Positions 11,176 through 23,419 of a stretch of 64,000 bases of DNA are shown piece by piece. A program made the translations under genes and the position numbers. This DNA is from Scylla paramamosain (taxonomy: Eukaryota; Arthropoda; Malacostraca; Decapoda; Portunidae): contig NC_087192.1 in NCBI RefSeq assembly GCF_035594125.1, positions 9,102,501-9,166,500 on the forward strand. The letters run 5' to 3'. The notes beneath the pieces are model-generated. The model did not search any database, was not told the DNA's origin, and worked only from the letters and a program-made list of their open reading frames with translations. Positions within the stretch are counted from its first letter, which is position 1, and every line of letters starts with the position of its first letter.

Positions 11176-12160
11176 AACACAAGATCAGGGGGTGCTGCGA
11201 ACTTACCAGTGACCCAGCTGAGGCTGGGTCGTCTCAGCTGACTCAGTCTCAGTCGGACTCAGCTGGGGCGTCTACTCGAAACTATCGCACTACAAGTTAT
11301 TTCAGTCAGTCGGAGGTGACTATAGTACTTCACCTCACTGCAACACCACTCCTCGTTCTCCTTATTTCTTTTACTAATTCTCTGCTGACTTAACCTTCTG
11401 TCCCTGCCTCGCCAGACATCGCCAGTAAACAGGTGGTAATCTAGTTTGAGGCAAAGGGCTTACATTAAGCTCTCGTCAAGAAGGTGAAAATTGACTTAAC
11501 AGGGAGAGGATAGCGAGGTGAAGTTCCTTTCGGTCAATGTTTGAGTCAAGAATCGCGTCTGTAGTTGATAATGGTTCACGATACATTTTCTGGGTCGTCT
11601 CCTTGCTCTGGTTGATCAGTAACATTTTTCCGGTGTAACAAAATACTAAATCCCCAAAGGCATGGTAATCCTGAACCGAAAATCGGCACCACGCATGATT
11701 CTTCGGCACAGCCAGGCGTATGACATTGTGTGAGTTCCGTCGGGCTGATTCTTCCCTATACGGTCTTCCCTTGGAGCTCCTCGTTCTATAATACTCAAAT
11801 CGTTTCTTACCGCGTCTTAAAAGTATACATTTTTGGTATTATATATCAGTTACTTGCCTCTTGATGGCTGTGGTCCAGCGCGACAAGTTGGTCCGCTGCG
11901 CGGCGCTAACAGGTTACGGAGAGAGTTGACGGGTGGTTGTAAGCGCGGCTCGCCATTTCCCCCACCCAGCCCGAGGAAGTTCGTAGACTTCTAGACTTGT
12001 GATTATGTAGCTTCGCCCTTATAGTTAAAAAAAAAAAAAAAAAAGTACTCCATGTTTTTACCGAGATTAGTGTTGCGGGGAATATTGCAGAGTTGATACA
12101 TGAATGGGAGTTTTAGTACAAGTGAACATTAATTTGGCAACAACCACCTGTGAGTGTCTT
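11176..12160. other. No gene recognised; possible 5' region of a host gene at its end
   Basis: A small GACTCAG/CAGCTGAG-rich duplicated patch lies at 11205-11275. From about 11870 the DNA becomes GC- and CpG-rich, with an A17 run at 12028-12044. The GC-rich part could be promoter or 5' UTR for the exon at 12208; nothing proves it. Confidence 0.35.
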
Positions 12161-12207
12161 GTGATCGCGTAGTGCTGCCTCCAGGTGCTGGCAGGCCCCC
12201 TGTGGTG

Positions 12208-12274
12208 ATGGGGGCCGCGCTGCACATCCTGCTGCTCATCGCTCACGCAGCCCTCGCCGCCGCCACCAAGGCAG
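12208..12274 (+). CDS. Candidate signal-peptide exon of a secreted or membrane protein
   Basis: An ATG opens MGAALHILLLIAHAALAAATKA, a good signal peptide: short n-region, hydrophobic core of Leu/Ile/Ala and an Ala-rich cleavage zone. The frame reaches GCAG followed by GTGAGT, a near-consensus donor, after 67 nt (phase 1). A pyrimidine-rich acceptor (CTCCTGTCGTGCAG, ending at 12365) lies 91 bp on. Joining there keeps the frame open for about 30 codons before a TGA, so that would be a tiny protein or the wrong acceptor. I recognise no family. Signal exons are usually found with the rest of the gene further downstream, but I could not find it in this window. Confidence 0.4.
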
Positions 12275-13110
12275 GTGAGTACAGCACAGGTGAAGGCAGG
12301 GCAGCTCGCAGCCCGGGCTACTCCTGGCGGGCGAGGCTGACACGCACTGCCGCTCCTGTCGTGCAGTGGTGACAGGTGCAAAATATCTCCCCTTCTTTGG
12401 TGACAAAAAGATAGTCCTTTCTGGTGATGTCCGGCCTCGTTTCGAGCAGATTCTTTGAACAGTTTTCTCAGAAACATTGGTGGCTTTTGCAGTCCATGCA
12501 GTTGCTTTTGAAGGTGGGATAAAGAATCCATTACAGCTTTCTCTTCAGTGAAATACTAGTTGACGTAGTAAAGCATTTCCATTTCCGTGCCATGCAGACC
12601 CTGGAACGCGAGCGAGTCGGAGTTGTAGCTTCCATCATGAGTGGTGGCCAGAAAGGAAGTGAGCCGTCTCCCTCAACACATGCATCATTTAATTCCGTCA
12701 CTTCTTCAAAATACCTTTCCCACTGCTCCTCCTCCTCCTTCAACACACACACACACACACACACACATACCTGCGAGGGAGTGCTAATCCCTTTTAATGA
12801 CACCACCACCACCACCACCACTACGAGGACAACGTGGTAACATGGGAAAAAAAATATTTGCCACGTCATAGAATTTATACAAATCGTAGTTATAATCCTA
12901 AACATCGACTCTCGTTGTACTATGTAGCTTTCTTTACTAAATACTGAATACATGAAATATTACGTTCAAATAGCACATGGATGGGAAACAAACGAGAGAG
13001 GCCCATGTACGAAGGTTGATTTAGCAGAATGGCTAGAGGTAAACCACCAACCATACTAGCCCCACCTTGAACGGATTTCATGCTCTGAACAGACTATAAA
13101 ACTATTCACA
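12275..13110. other. No gene confirmed; (CA)n and (CAC)n tracts
   Basis: (CA)n at 12742-12767 and (CAC)n at 12801-12820. A minus-strand frame at about 12720-12600 starts EEEQWERYFEEV, faintly like the linker ahead of RT in some LINEs, but it shows no RT motif and I do not call it. Confidence 0.35.
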
Positions 13111-13118
13111 CCTGGCTA

Positions 13119-13119
13119 T

Positions 13120-13178
<59 letters not shown>

Positions 13179-13188
13179 AGTCGTGTGT

Positions 13189-13239
<51 letters not shown>

Positions 13240-13271
13240 AAGAGAGGGAGGGAAAATGATAAAGGACTCGA

Positions 13272-13327
<56 letters not shown>

Positions 13328-13392
13328 CAGATTAGCGACGAACACAAAGGAACACAATTGAAAAACAGATCCTCCTCCTCCTCCTCCTCCTG
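13119..13392. repeat. (CT)n-(GA)n-(CT)n compound microsatellite with (TCC)n
   Basis: CT at 13119-13177, GA at 13195-13231, CT at 13276-13325, then the conserved GGCAGAT ... GAACACAAAGGAACACAA flank and (TCC)n at 13372-13391. The CT and GA blocks could form a long hairpin. Confidence 0.93.
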
Positions 13393-13394
13393 CG

Positions 13395-15077
13395 ATTGGT
13401 CCACTAATAACAGAAAATGGCAAAAAGATAGAAAGCGAAGCAGACATGGCGGACACCCAGAACGAGTACTTTTCAACAGTCTTCACGACTGAGGATGTTC
13501 AGGGCAGTCTGCCGACCCCCCCGACTTAGTCACGAGGCACCACGCTGCCGGACTTCACCATCACAGGAAGTGAAATCTTCTCAGTCACGAAGAGCATGAA
13601 CGTAAACAAAACACCCGGGCCAGACAAGATATCATCCAGGCTTCTTAGAGAAGCAAGAAATGAGCTCGTGAAACCGCTTACGATTTTAGTCAATAAAACT
13701 TTACTAGCGGGTAAAGTTAACCACGAATGGAAACTAGCAAATGTCACGCCAATCTTTAAAAAAGGAAATGAATCTCTCCCAGCCAATTACAGACCGATCA
13801 GTCTCACTTCAGTAGTGTGCAAGCTGATGGAAACAATAATCAGAGATAAAATTGTTAAATTTAAATATTTAGAAGAAAACAAAATCATAAAGGATTCGCA
13901 ACACGGTTTCAGAACCAAGCGTTGCTGCTTAACGAACATATTAGACTTCTTTTATGAAGTATTTAACTCGTATGACGAGACAAAAGCTGTTGATATTATC
14001 GACCTTGATTTCCAACAGTTCCCCATAAGAGACTCATCAGTAAAGTAAAAGCTCCCGTCATTGCCGGAAACACCCTGAAATGGCTGAGAGACTGCCTCTC
14101 TGACAGAAAACAGCGTGTTGTGATAAATGGAAAAGAGTCAGAGTGGCAAAAGGTAAACAGCTGTGTTCCACAAGGCTCTGTATTAGGTCCAGTACTCTTT
14201 ATAATGTACATTAATGATATTGATGAGGGGATAAATTGCAAAATAAGTAAATTTGCAGACGACACCAAAATAGCAAGTAGAGTAACGTCAGTGTCACAAT
14301 GGCAGGAATTACAGTGTGACCTCAATAAACTAACAAGATGGGCAGAAAAATGGCAGATGAGATTCAATATAGAAAAGTGTAAAATTCTACATATCGGAAG
14401 CAACAATGTTCAGGCGAGATATGTAATGAATAACATGCCACTGTCAAGCACCGATAAAGAAAAAGATCTTGGTGTCGTTGTGTCAAACGACCTAAAGCCG
14501 AGTCAACACTGCATAGAAACCGTAAAGACAGCAAACAAATTAGTAGGGTTCATTGGAAGAACCTTTGAATTTAAAACAGAAAAGGTTATACTTGCCTTAT
14601 ATAACTCACTGGTGCGCCCTCATCTAGAATACTGTGTAGAGTTCTGGTCACCATATTACAAAAAAGACATTGAAAAACTAGAAAAGATACAGCGCAGAGT
14701 CACAAAGATGATTCCAAGATTGCGTAATAAGCCGTATGAGGAACGACTGAAAGAACTAAGCCTATTTAGTGTAACAAAGTGCAGGATAAGAGGAGAGCTA
14801 ATTGAAGTGTTCAAAATTTTCAAAGGATATAGTAACATTGATGCACAAATATTTTACCATTGATCATTCTAACCTAACAAGAAATAATGGATTCAAGATT
14901 ATACCCAAACGTTTTAAATCCCATGAGGCCAAACATTTTTTCTTTAATTATATAGTAAATATATGGAATAAGCTTCCAGCAGAAATTGTGAACAGCAATA
15001 CTATTGAATCGTTCAAAAATAAAATAGACAAATATTTAAAAGCAAATCCCCAACAAGCTCTCTTCTTGTCCGAATAA
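13395..15077 (+). pseudogene. CR1/L2-like LINE ORF2 (reverse transcriptase), frameshifted
   Basis: RT blocks in order: TPGPDKISSRLLREA (13610), NYRPISLTSV (13787), QHGFRTK (13900), a damaged block A, VPQGSVLGPVLFIMYIND (14166), FADDTKI (14257), EKDLGVVVS (14460), LVRPHLEYCVEFWSPYY, then a C-terminal tail with NNGFKIIPKRF and WNKLPAEIV to a stop at 15077. Between 14010 and 14050 a deletion joins IIDLDFQ to HKRLISKVKA, removing the AFDKVP part of block A and shifting the frame. A second shift lies near 14850, and a stop comes early (about 13525). The endonuclease is missing, so the copy is 5'-truncated. It abuts the (CT)n/(TCC)n tract. The 3' UTR continues to about 15205. Confidence 0.88.
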
Positions 15078-15261
15078 TTGCTAAATTCACTAATAAACTC
15101 TTATTTTACAGACACCAGTTTTATTATAAATTGCATTAACTTTCAGATAGGCGTATAGAGTTCACCGTAGGGTGAATAGTACAACTTCTTTTCAACCTTT
15201 CCTATGAAAATTCCATGTCAGTTTTTCCATACTGCATGGTACTTTTCCCAACTATTTTCAT

Positions 15262-15326
15262 GCCAGCGCAAGCTGGCAAGCACAAGCTGGCAAGCTGGCA
15301 AGCACAAGCTGGCAAGCGCAAGCTGG
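15262..15326. repeat. Short minisatellite AAGCTGGCAAGCRC
   Basis: Four to five copies of AGCTGGCAAGC variants (AAGCTGGCAAGCACAAGCTGG). Confidence 0.85.
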
Positions 15327-15512
15327 TGGGTGGGGAGGAGCCTTCTGCTATGCTGCCCTGTCTCTCTTCCCTGTAGCTGGTTAGAAGTAGTTACCAAACA
15401 GCCTTGCAAGTACCAAAAGGTCTGTTGTTGTTTGGCTTTCCTTTGTATTCCTTTGTATTCTCCTCCTCCTCCTCTACCTCTCTCCTTTTTTTTTTCTTTT
15501 TATCTCCATGAC

Positions 15513-15518
15513 AAACTT

Positions 15519-15566
<48 letters not shown>

Positions 15567-15622
15567 ACACACACACATACACACACACACTACAACATTC
15601 CAAACTCCCCTCTATTATCCTT

Positions 15623-15659
<37 letters not shown>

Positions 15660-15727
15660 TAAAATTTGTCAGTCTGGTTTGGTTTGTTTTATTTTTCGTT
15701 TTGTTTTATTTGTTTTATTTTTGTTTT

Positions 15728-15811
<84 letters not shown>

Positions 15812-15841
15812 CTTCATCTGGTTGTGAGAGTTTCTGGACGG

Positions 15842-15915
<74 letters not shown>

Positions 15916-15985
15916 GGAGAGGCGCCCCCTTCCACACCCCTAGCAATCTGTTATACCTTCCCTTACTCTCCCCTTACTCCCAAAT

Positions 15986-16067
<82 letters not shown>

Positions 16068-16068
16068 A
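15513..16068. repeat. Cluster of long (CA)n, (GT)n, (CT)n, (GA)n, (CT)n
   Basis: CA at about 15522-15590, GT at 15627-15657, CT at 15731-15808, GA at 15846-15912 and CT at 15989-16068, separated by 30-75 bp of unique DNA. Complementary pairs (CA/GT, CT/GA) are adjacent, so strong hairpins are possible. Confidence 0.95.
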
Positions 16069-17279
16069 TTTCTTAGCTGTCTGTCATATCTTAGCGGTCT
16101 TCTCTTCCCATCTTCACCTCTCACTGACTGTCTAGCCCATCACCTCCCTCCCTCACCTCTCATCTGCTCCCTCCCCTTCCCTCCCTTACGTGTCACCCAC
16201 CAGTCCCTCTCCCATTCCTCTCCTACCTCCCTCTCACCACTGTCACGATCGCTTACTCACTTACGGTCGTACGATCCCGGTTATCTTTCCAAGAAAGTGG
16301 ACTTTACACTGATCCCGGAAAATTTTAAATGTCTGGATTTTTAAAGGCTTCGAGTGCCTACCCGACCTATCCGAAATCGCCAGAATCACACCCTCTCACT
16401 CTACCTTACCTTGACACAGCACACCTGGAATCACCTCTAATATAAGATCAGTGTTGGGGGAGTAGAAAACACGATTATTCTATGTTACAACCACATATAT
16501 TAATACTAATGATAATTCACAAACAACACGAGGTAGTACACGTTCTCGTCACTTCACACAACACCAGAACCCATTTACACCTCCACCAGTCACTGAAATA
16601 TTTCCCTCATCCGCAGGAATTTACTCAGACGCCATTACCGCGTCCCCAGACAATAATTCCCATATTTCACCTCCTCAAACCTCACAGGACATCACCATCA
16701 TCGCCAGAGATCACCCATAACACTATAACACCATCTCTAAAAGTCACCAGTACACCACAACACCAGCTTCCAAGGTCAACACCACAGCCTCCACTCACAA
16801 AATGGCTGCCAGTTTAACCTATAACCCCTTCGAACAGCGTCACCGGCACCACTCACCAACCGAATTTCAGCGGACAAGAGCTCTTGGTACCACAAAAGCT
16901 CACTAACCTGATCCTGGATATCAAGGTTATACCGCTACACCACTAATACCTCCACACACCACTCCATCACCAATCCACACCAAGATTCTTCCCTGAGACG
17001 CCGCCTTCCCTCCGTTCTTCCTCACGACCCAAGGCGTTCTGTGTTCCCCTCCTTGGAATGTGTTGTTGCCCACTCAAGCTCCCCTCGTTTCAACATATTT
17101 CCACCTCAATTATACTTCCTCCCTTATACATACAAAGATATAGAGAACTTAAATTATGAAGAGAATAATACTACATGATATAAAATGAGTAAGTAAACTT
17201 TGCACTAATTTATAAACAATAATAAGGATAATAATGTCCGAAAGGCAGGTAACCGGAACACAGGGGACACTAAGAAAAC
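16069..17279. other. No gene recognised; CA-rich
   Basis: About 16480-16815 is an open but CA/ACC-rich frame that looks compositional. 'GATCCCGG' and 'GATCCTGGATATC' elements occur. I see no protein similarity. Confidence 0.4.
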
Positions 17280-17939
17280 GTGTTTCCTTTCAAGGTAAAT
17301 TCGGCCAATAACATGACACTTCCCTTCCATTTGTCTTTATATTTGTTTTTCTTCTTCCTTTTCTTTGTTTCTTGTTTTTTTCTAATTTTCCTTTTCTTTC
17401 GTTTTCCTTTTTCTTTTTTCTTTTCCCTTGTGATTTTCCTTTTCTTTTTCATGTTTTTTTCTGTTATTTATGTTTCTTTTCTTCCTCTTTTTCTTCTCTT
17501 CTTCTCTCTCACCTTCCTTTCGTCATTCTTTCAATGTAGGTCTTTTAAGTATTTTAAAGTATTTATTTTATTAAGTATTTTAAGGATAATTTCGGGAAGG
17601 TTTAGAGTATTCGTCCCTTAAATGTTATAGCGGTGATGTTTTTATTTTAAGTATCTTAGTGGGTTGTTTAAGTGTCTGCATTACTTTAAGTCAGGTGTTT
17701 GTAAGTTCAGTTGTTTTTTAAGTATTTCAATTTTTTTAGATTCAGTTATTTTTTAATATTTCAATTTTTAGGTTCATTTAGTTTTAAGTATCTCAGTTTT
17801 TAGGTTCAATTATTTTAGGCATTTCAATTTTTAGCCTCATTTGTTTTAAGGGACATGAATTTTCAAATCCAATTAGTTTAGACATCACAAATGTTTCGAC
17901 TCAGTTTTAAGAGACATAAACTTCAAGTGACATTAGGCA
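17280..17939. repeat. Poly-pyrimidine tract, then degenerate TTTAAGTATTTCAATTTTTAGG tandem DNA
   Basis: 17330-17530 is a T/C run. 17540-17930 is made of loosely repeated 'TTTAAGTATTTCAATTTTTAGGTTCA' of variable length. Confidence 0.7.
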
Positions 17940-18188
17940 ATTACAGGTAGAGAGATACAGGTGACAACAATTACAGTCGTCTTCAAGGGAAAAACACACC
18001 TGGAAACATTAAGTACCCAAATTTTTACATCAATTAATCTTAAGAGACAATTAACTGCAGGTGGAGAGATACAGGTGACAATAATTAATCATCTTCAAGG
18101 GAAACACACCTGGAAGCATTAAGTACCTCAATTTTTACATTAATTAATCTTGAGACATTAATTACAGGTAGACCAGAACAGGTGACAG
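17940..18188. repeat. Tandem repeat, period about 110 bp, 2.2 copies
   Basis: Copy 1 (17940-18051) and copy 2 (18052-18160) share ACAGGTRGAGAGATACAGG, the block 'cttcaaggga..acacacctggaa.cattaagtacc' and 'atttttacat.aattaatctt'. A third partial copy ends at 18188. Confidence 0.85.
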
Positions 18189-18397
18189 GGATTTGATCAG
18201 GGCGCGGCAGGTGTAGGGCTCAGAGCCTCACCAGGTGCCAGGGTGCTGTGCCTCGCCTCCCAACTGCTCCCCTAATGCTTCCCTAAATGGCGCCCCTCTC
18301 TCCTCCCCCCTTTTCCGCCCCTAACCACCACGGGGGGCGTGTGTACCTGGGTGACCGGCGAGGGGCGTCTTATTTAGTGGGCGTGAGTGATGGGGGT

Positions 18398-18401
<4 letters not shown>

Positions 18402-18475
<74 letters not shown>

Positions 18476-18533
18476 TTTTTTGTATAATATATTTTTGTCC
18501 TTATTTACATGTTAGAATGTTGAAATAGGGAAA

Positions 18534-18609
<76 letters not shown>
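18402..18609. repeat. (GA)n then (CT)n
   Basis: About 35 GA units (18402-18471) and 36 CT units (18537-18609) around a 65-bp spacer, a potential long hairpin. Confidence 0.95.
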
Positions 18610-18614
<5 letters not shown>

Positions 18615-19362
18615 GTAACTCCGGTAATGATAGGTAAGCAACGCCTGTCCGCCGCTCGCACGTGTACCACACCTGTCCCGCCCCGCAGGTGAGGGGAGGG
18701 AGGGGTGAGGGGAGGTAAGTGAAGGGAAATTTGAGAGGTGATTGGAGTGAGAAGACTGAAGGGAAGAGGGAAAAAAGAGTAAGGGAGAGGGGGATATAAA
18801 GTGAGGAAGAGGGGAGTGTTTGAGGGTTTTGAGTGACGGGAGAGAGGGGGAGTAGGAGGGAAGGGAAGTGAGGGGGAAAAGGATGTTTTTATTCTTTCTC
18901 TCCCTTTTCTTTCTTCTGTTTTTTTTTTCTATTAATTCTTTCTTCTTTATTTTCTTTTCTTTCTTCTTCGTTTCTTCCTTATCTTCCTTCTCTTCTTTCT
19001 AATTTATTCCCTTTTCCAATCACATCTTCTCCTTCTCCTTCTCCTCCCCTCTTAACACACTTCCTGTCTTCCTCTCCCTCCCTGCACCTCCCCTCCTCCT
19101 CCCCACCTCCTCTCCCTCTCCCCATCTTCCCCTTCTTTCTCTCTCCCCCCTTCCCCCCCTGACACCTGGACCGCGTGACCGAATCATCAATAACAAGAGA
19201 TGCCAACCCCCTCCCCTTTCACCACCCCCACCCTCCATCGTTCGTCCCAGGGCACCATTACTCGCGCCGCTGGGGGTATGGGGGTGAGGGGATATGGGTG
19301 GTAAGGGAGGGTGTAGGGGGCACAGTGGGTTTAGGGGGTTGGATATAGAGGGGGAATGGGGT
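18610..19362. other. No gene; purine-rich then pyrimidine-rich
   Basis: 18680-18890 is G/A-rich with GGGGAGG motifs; 18890-19180 is C/T-rich. No protein-like frame. Confidence 0.5.
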
Positions 19363-19438
19363 GGTGGTGGTGGTGGTGGTGGTGGTGGTGGTGGTGGTGG
19401 TAGTAGTAGTAGTGGTAGTAGTAGTAGTAGTAGTAGCT
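19363..19438. repeat. (GGT)n/(AGT)n microsatellite at the 5' edge of a retroelement
   Basis: GGT units grade into AGT units and end at 19438. RT-coding sequence begins within about 25 bp. Confidence 0.93.
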
Positions 19439-19460
19439 TGCCACCACAAATTGTCACCAC

Positions 19461-21529
19461 GTCGAGGCTCTCACCGCATGCCGATTAATCCCGCTGGACA
19501 AAAAGCCTGGATGCAGACCAATTGGCATTGGCGAGGTGATAAGACGCATCGTGGGGTAAATGCGTCATGACGGTGGTCAAGGACGACGTAAGGAGGGCAG
19601 CGGGGGAACCTGCAAGTATGTGCAGGACAGCAGGCAGGAGGGGAAGCCGCCATCCACGCTATGAGGGAAATGTTCAGTGAAGACAATTGTGAAGCGGTGT
19701 TATTAGTGGACGCCAAAAACGCTTTCAACACTATTAACAGAAAAACAATGCTTCACAACATTCGAGTAAAATGTCCCTCTCTGGCACAATATGTAGAAAA
19801 CACATATAGTGACCCCTCGGATTTGTACACATGTAATAATAGTGGTAATAGTGTTAAGGTGTTAAAGTCCATGGAAGGGACAACACAAGGTGACCCAGTG
19901 GCCATGGCGATGTACGCCCTCGGACTTTCAGTGCTGCAACAAGTTATCTCATATGAGAAAACGAGTGTGAAGCAAGTGGCGTACGCGGATGACCTGTCAG
20001 GGGCCGGCAAAATAACAGACTTGAAAAAATGGTGGGGCTTAGTGAATGACAATGGTCCCATCATAGGGTACACACCCAATGCCGCCAAGTCCGTCCTTAT
20101 TGTAAAGCCTGAACACTATGACAGTGCAGTGGATAGCTTCAGTGGCAGTGGAGTTATAATAACAAAGGATGGATAACGGCATCTGGGTGCTGTCATCGGA
20201 ACAGAGGAGTTCAAGAAGGAGTACATAGGAGAAAAGGTGAAGGAGTGGATACACGAGGTGGAAGTCCTGTCTGACATGGCCAGGACTGAGCCTCATGCAG
20301 CCTACTCCGCCTACACCCACGGCTTGCAGCATCGATGGAGATTCGCCATGCGCACCATCCCAGGCATCAGCCCTCTCCTTGCACCACTGGAGGTCTCGAT
20401 AAGGAACACCTTCCTCCCAGCGTTATTGAGATACCACACCATCAGAGATGGGGAAAGGGCGCTGCTCGAACTTCCACCAAGACTGGGCGGGATGGGAATC
20501 ACCTCCCCTGAGAAGTTGGCGACTGTGGAGAACCTCAACTCCCTCAAGCTCACCAGGTCCCTCACAGAGAAGATCATTGCTCAAGACGCACATGGTGAAA
20601 TAGCCCAAAGTGCAGTCACTGAGCAAGGACGAATTATATCTAGAGATAGGCAACAACATCAACGAAACTGTCTCGAAGACCTGATAAACATCCTGCCTGC
20701 AACCACAGTGAGAAAAATCCTCACTGCACAGGAAACGGGAGCCTCTAACTGGCTAACGTCACTGCCCATCAGAGCGAAGGGCTTCAGCCTCAACAAACAA
20801 GAATTTGTCGACGCCATTGCTCTGAGGTACGGCTGGCCGATGGAAGGACTCCCCAGTACCTGTGTGTGTGGCTCCCCCAATGACGTCAACCACACCATGA
20901 CGTGCAAAAAGGGGGGATTCGTATGTATCAGGCACGATGAGGTGAGAGATCTGACCGCCAGCATGCTCAGGGAGGTGTGCCACGATGTCTCCACTGAACC
21001 GACCCTCCTGCCGCTAGACGGCGAGCAACTGCGCTACAGAACAGTCAACACCACCAACGAGGCTCGAGTCGACGTCAGTGCACGAGGGTTCTGGACAAGG
21101 GGACAGAAAGCATTCGTGGACATACGGATCTTTGACCCGATGGCCGCCTGTCACCACGAACTCTCCCTGGAGGCCGCCCACCGCAAGAATGAGCAGGAGA
21201 AGATCCGAGCGTATGGGGAGAGAATCCAACACGTTGACCAGGGCAGCTTCACACCTCTGGTCTTCACCACATCTGGCGGGATGGGCCCCAAGGCTCAGTG
21301 CTTCTACTCAAGACTAGCCGACCTAATGGCAGAAAAGAAGCACCAGCCAAGGAGCCATGTCGTCGCATGGATGAGGTGCCGTCTCTCATTCTCCCTCCTC
21401 AGATCTGCCCTCCTGTGTCTCAGGGGGACAAGGCATTCCACTCCCATACCTGCAGACTTAGGAGGCCTCGACTGCGAGGCTACAGTGGTGGAGAGTGGCA
21501 TAAGAGTAGATAGAGTAGAGGTAGAGTGA
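19461..21529 (+). pseudogene. RT with zinc knuckle and PD-(D/E)XK-like endonuclease, 5'-truncated
   Basis: The frame starts in the RT fingers ([20 protein letters not shown]), has two early frame changes (about 19560 and 19605), then runs open: VDAKNAFNTINR (block A), TTQGDPVAMAMYALG (block B) and VAYADDLSGAG (block C, catalytic YADD). A stop falls at 20173. The rest (20176-21529) is open and includes a thumb, a CVCGSPNDVNHTMTC zinc motif with a following His, and RVDVSARGFW ... AFVDIRIFDP, which fits the D ... D-x-R/K layout of a restriction-like endonuclease, then FYSRLADLM and SFSLLRSALLCLRG. The C-terminal placement of knuckle plus endonuclease resembles R2/R4-type LINEs. The protein type is known to me from cnidarian, sponge and crustacean genomes; exact clade not determined. 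Confidence 0.8.
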
Positions 21530-21664
21530 ATTTATAGTTAACAACTAATGTTTATATTATAGAGTATTAGATATGGTTGGATGCCACAGTCATTAGCGAG
21601 AGCTGGGGCTAATGACCTCCAAGTAATGGAGCCCCTAATTGACACATCAATAAACATGGGGTGG

Positions 21665-21693
21665 AGGTAGTAGTAGAAGTAGCAAAAAAAAAA

Positions 21694-21755
<62 letters not shown>

Positions 21756-21780
21756 AGAGTAGTAGGAATAGGAGTAGTAG
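21665..21780. repeat. (AGT)n microsatellite at the 3' edge of the retroelement
   Basis: GGTAGTAGTAGAAGTAGC, an A10 run, then about 30 TAG/AGT units. It has the same repeat and phase orientation as the tract at 19399-19438. Confidence 0.93.
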
Positions 21781-21995
21781 TTATTGTTGTTGTTATTTTT
21801 GCTGTTGTAAATAAGTAAACAAATAAATATAAATAACCTAACACCTAATATATATACTAGTACTGTTAAAATTAGATACACTATACAATAACAATACGAA
21901 GAATAAGGAGGAGGAGGAGGAGGAGAAAAAAAGTTAATGAGTATGATAAAAAAAAATAAAAAAGTAGTAGTAGTAGTAGTAGTAGTAGCAGCAGC

Positions 21996-22094
<99 letters not shown>

Positions 22095-22190
22095 ACCCCT
22101 CTCCTTCCACCCCCTCCTCGTCTCTCGCCTGGGTTACCCTCCCTCCCACCACTCTCCTTTCACCCCCTCCTCGTCTCTCGCCTGGGTTAA
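21781..22190. repeat. (AGT)n/(AGC)n, (CT)n, then a 50-bp duplication
   Basis: AGT/AGC at 21962-21998 and CT at 21999-22091. Then two copies of a unit containing CCACCCCCTCCTCGTCTCTC and GCCTGGGTTA at 22092-22139 and 22141-22189. GGAGGAGG runs also occur at 21906-21924. Confidence 0.85.
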
Positions 22191-22972
22191 TGGAAGTCTA
22201 CAACAAAAATCTTGGTTTGAGACACAAATGCTCCGCGATTTAAGAGGGGAAATAATTTTTGAGGATGATGAGGACGTGGTGGTGATGGAGAGTGAAGGAA
22301 AGTAGGGAAGAGGAAGATGGAAAAGGAAAGGAAGGGAAATAACAGGAGAGAGGTAGGGGATGGGAGAGCAAGGAGGAAAGAAAGAGAAACAAAGTAGGAA
22401 AAGATGAAGGGAAGAAGAAAAGGGAGGTAAAGGAAAAGGGGAATGGGGAGAGAGAGGAGAAAGGAAGAGATGGGAAATAAAGGGGAGAGGAAGGGAAAAT
22501 TACTTTTTTTCTCTCCTCCTCCTCTTCCTCCTCCACTGACATCTCCTTTTCCTCCTCCTCCTCCTCCTCCTCCCCCCCCATAACTATCTTCTATCGTCAC
22601 TCCTTACCAATCATCCTTTTCATCTTCCCATCCCCTCTTCCTCTTTTCCCTTCTCTTCCCCTCACCTGCTCCCCTCACCTGTCTTTTTTCCCCTCACTTC
22701 CCATCTTACAAGCAGCGAAAAATCATTATAACCTCTTTTATCCCATCACCTACAGTACCCCTTTCCTCTCACTCCCCCCCTCTCTCCTTCAACTCTCCCC
22801 TCACCTGTTCCCTTCACCAATCAGCGTGCCAAAGGTAGGAGTCACTGTCAGGCTCTCCTACTGTTACAAGCTGCAGTGTTGTATTGTAGAGGTTGACGCG
22901 CAAAAGGGCAAAAAAGATTGTTACTGTTTTATGAAATAGTCGGTGGCTGGGGGGCCGTGAAATTAGATCATC

Positions 22973-22974
<2 letters not shown>
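22191..22974. other. No gene; purine-rich then pyrimidine-rich
   Basis: 22260-22500 is G/A-rich and 22510-22800 is C/T-rich. No coding signal. Confidence 0.5.
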
Positions 22975-23372
<398 letters not shown>

Positions 23373-23419
23373 CTTATGTATTTAATTGTTTATTTTTTTG
23401 TTGCAGATTAAGCGTTGCG

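Noticed and set aside
12067..12531. Minus-strand 154-codon frame opposite the signal-peptide exon
   Set aside because: No recognisable domain; composition follows the GC-rich plus-strand exon. A short part (12540-12380) looked vaguely transposon-like but I could not place it.
12600..12800. LINE linker on the minus strand (WERYFEEV)
   Set aside because: One short match only; no RT or endonuclease block nearby in any frame.
16482..16817. 111-codon plus frame
   Set aside because: His/Pro/Thr-rich because the DNA is CA/CC-rich; no motif and no splice context.
20176..21529. Independent host gene for the 430-codon open frame
   Set aside because: It continues the RT frame across a single stop and has the zinc-knuckle/endonuclease tail of a retroelement.
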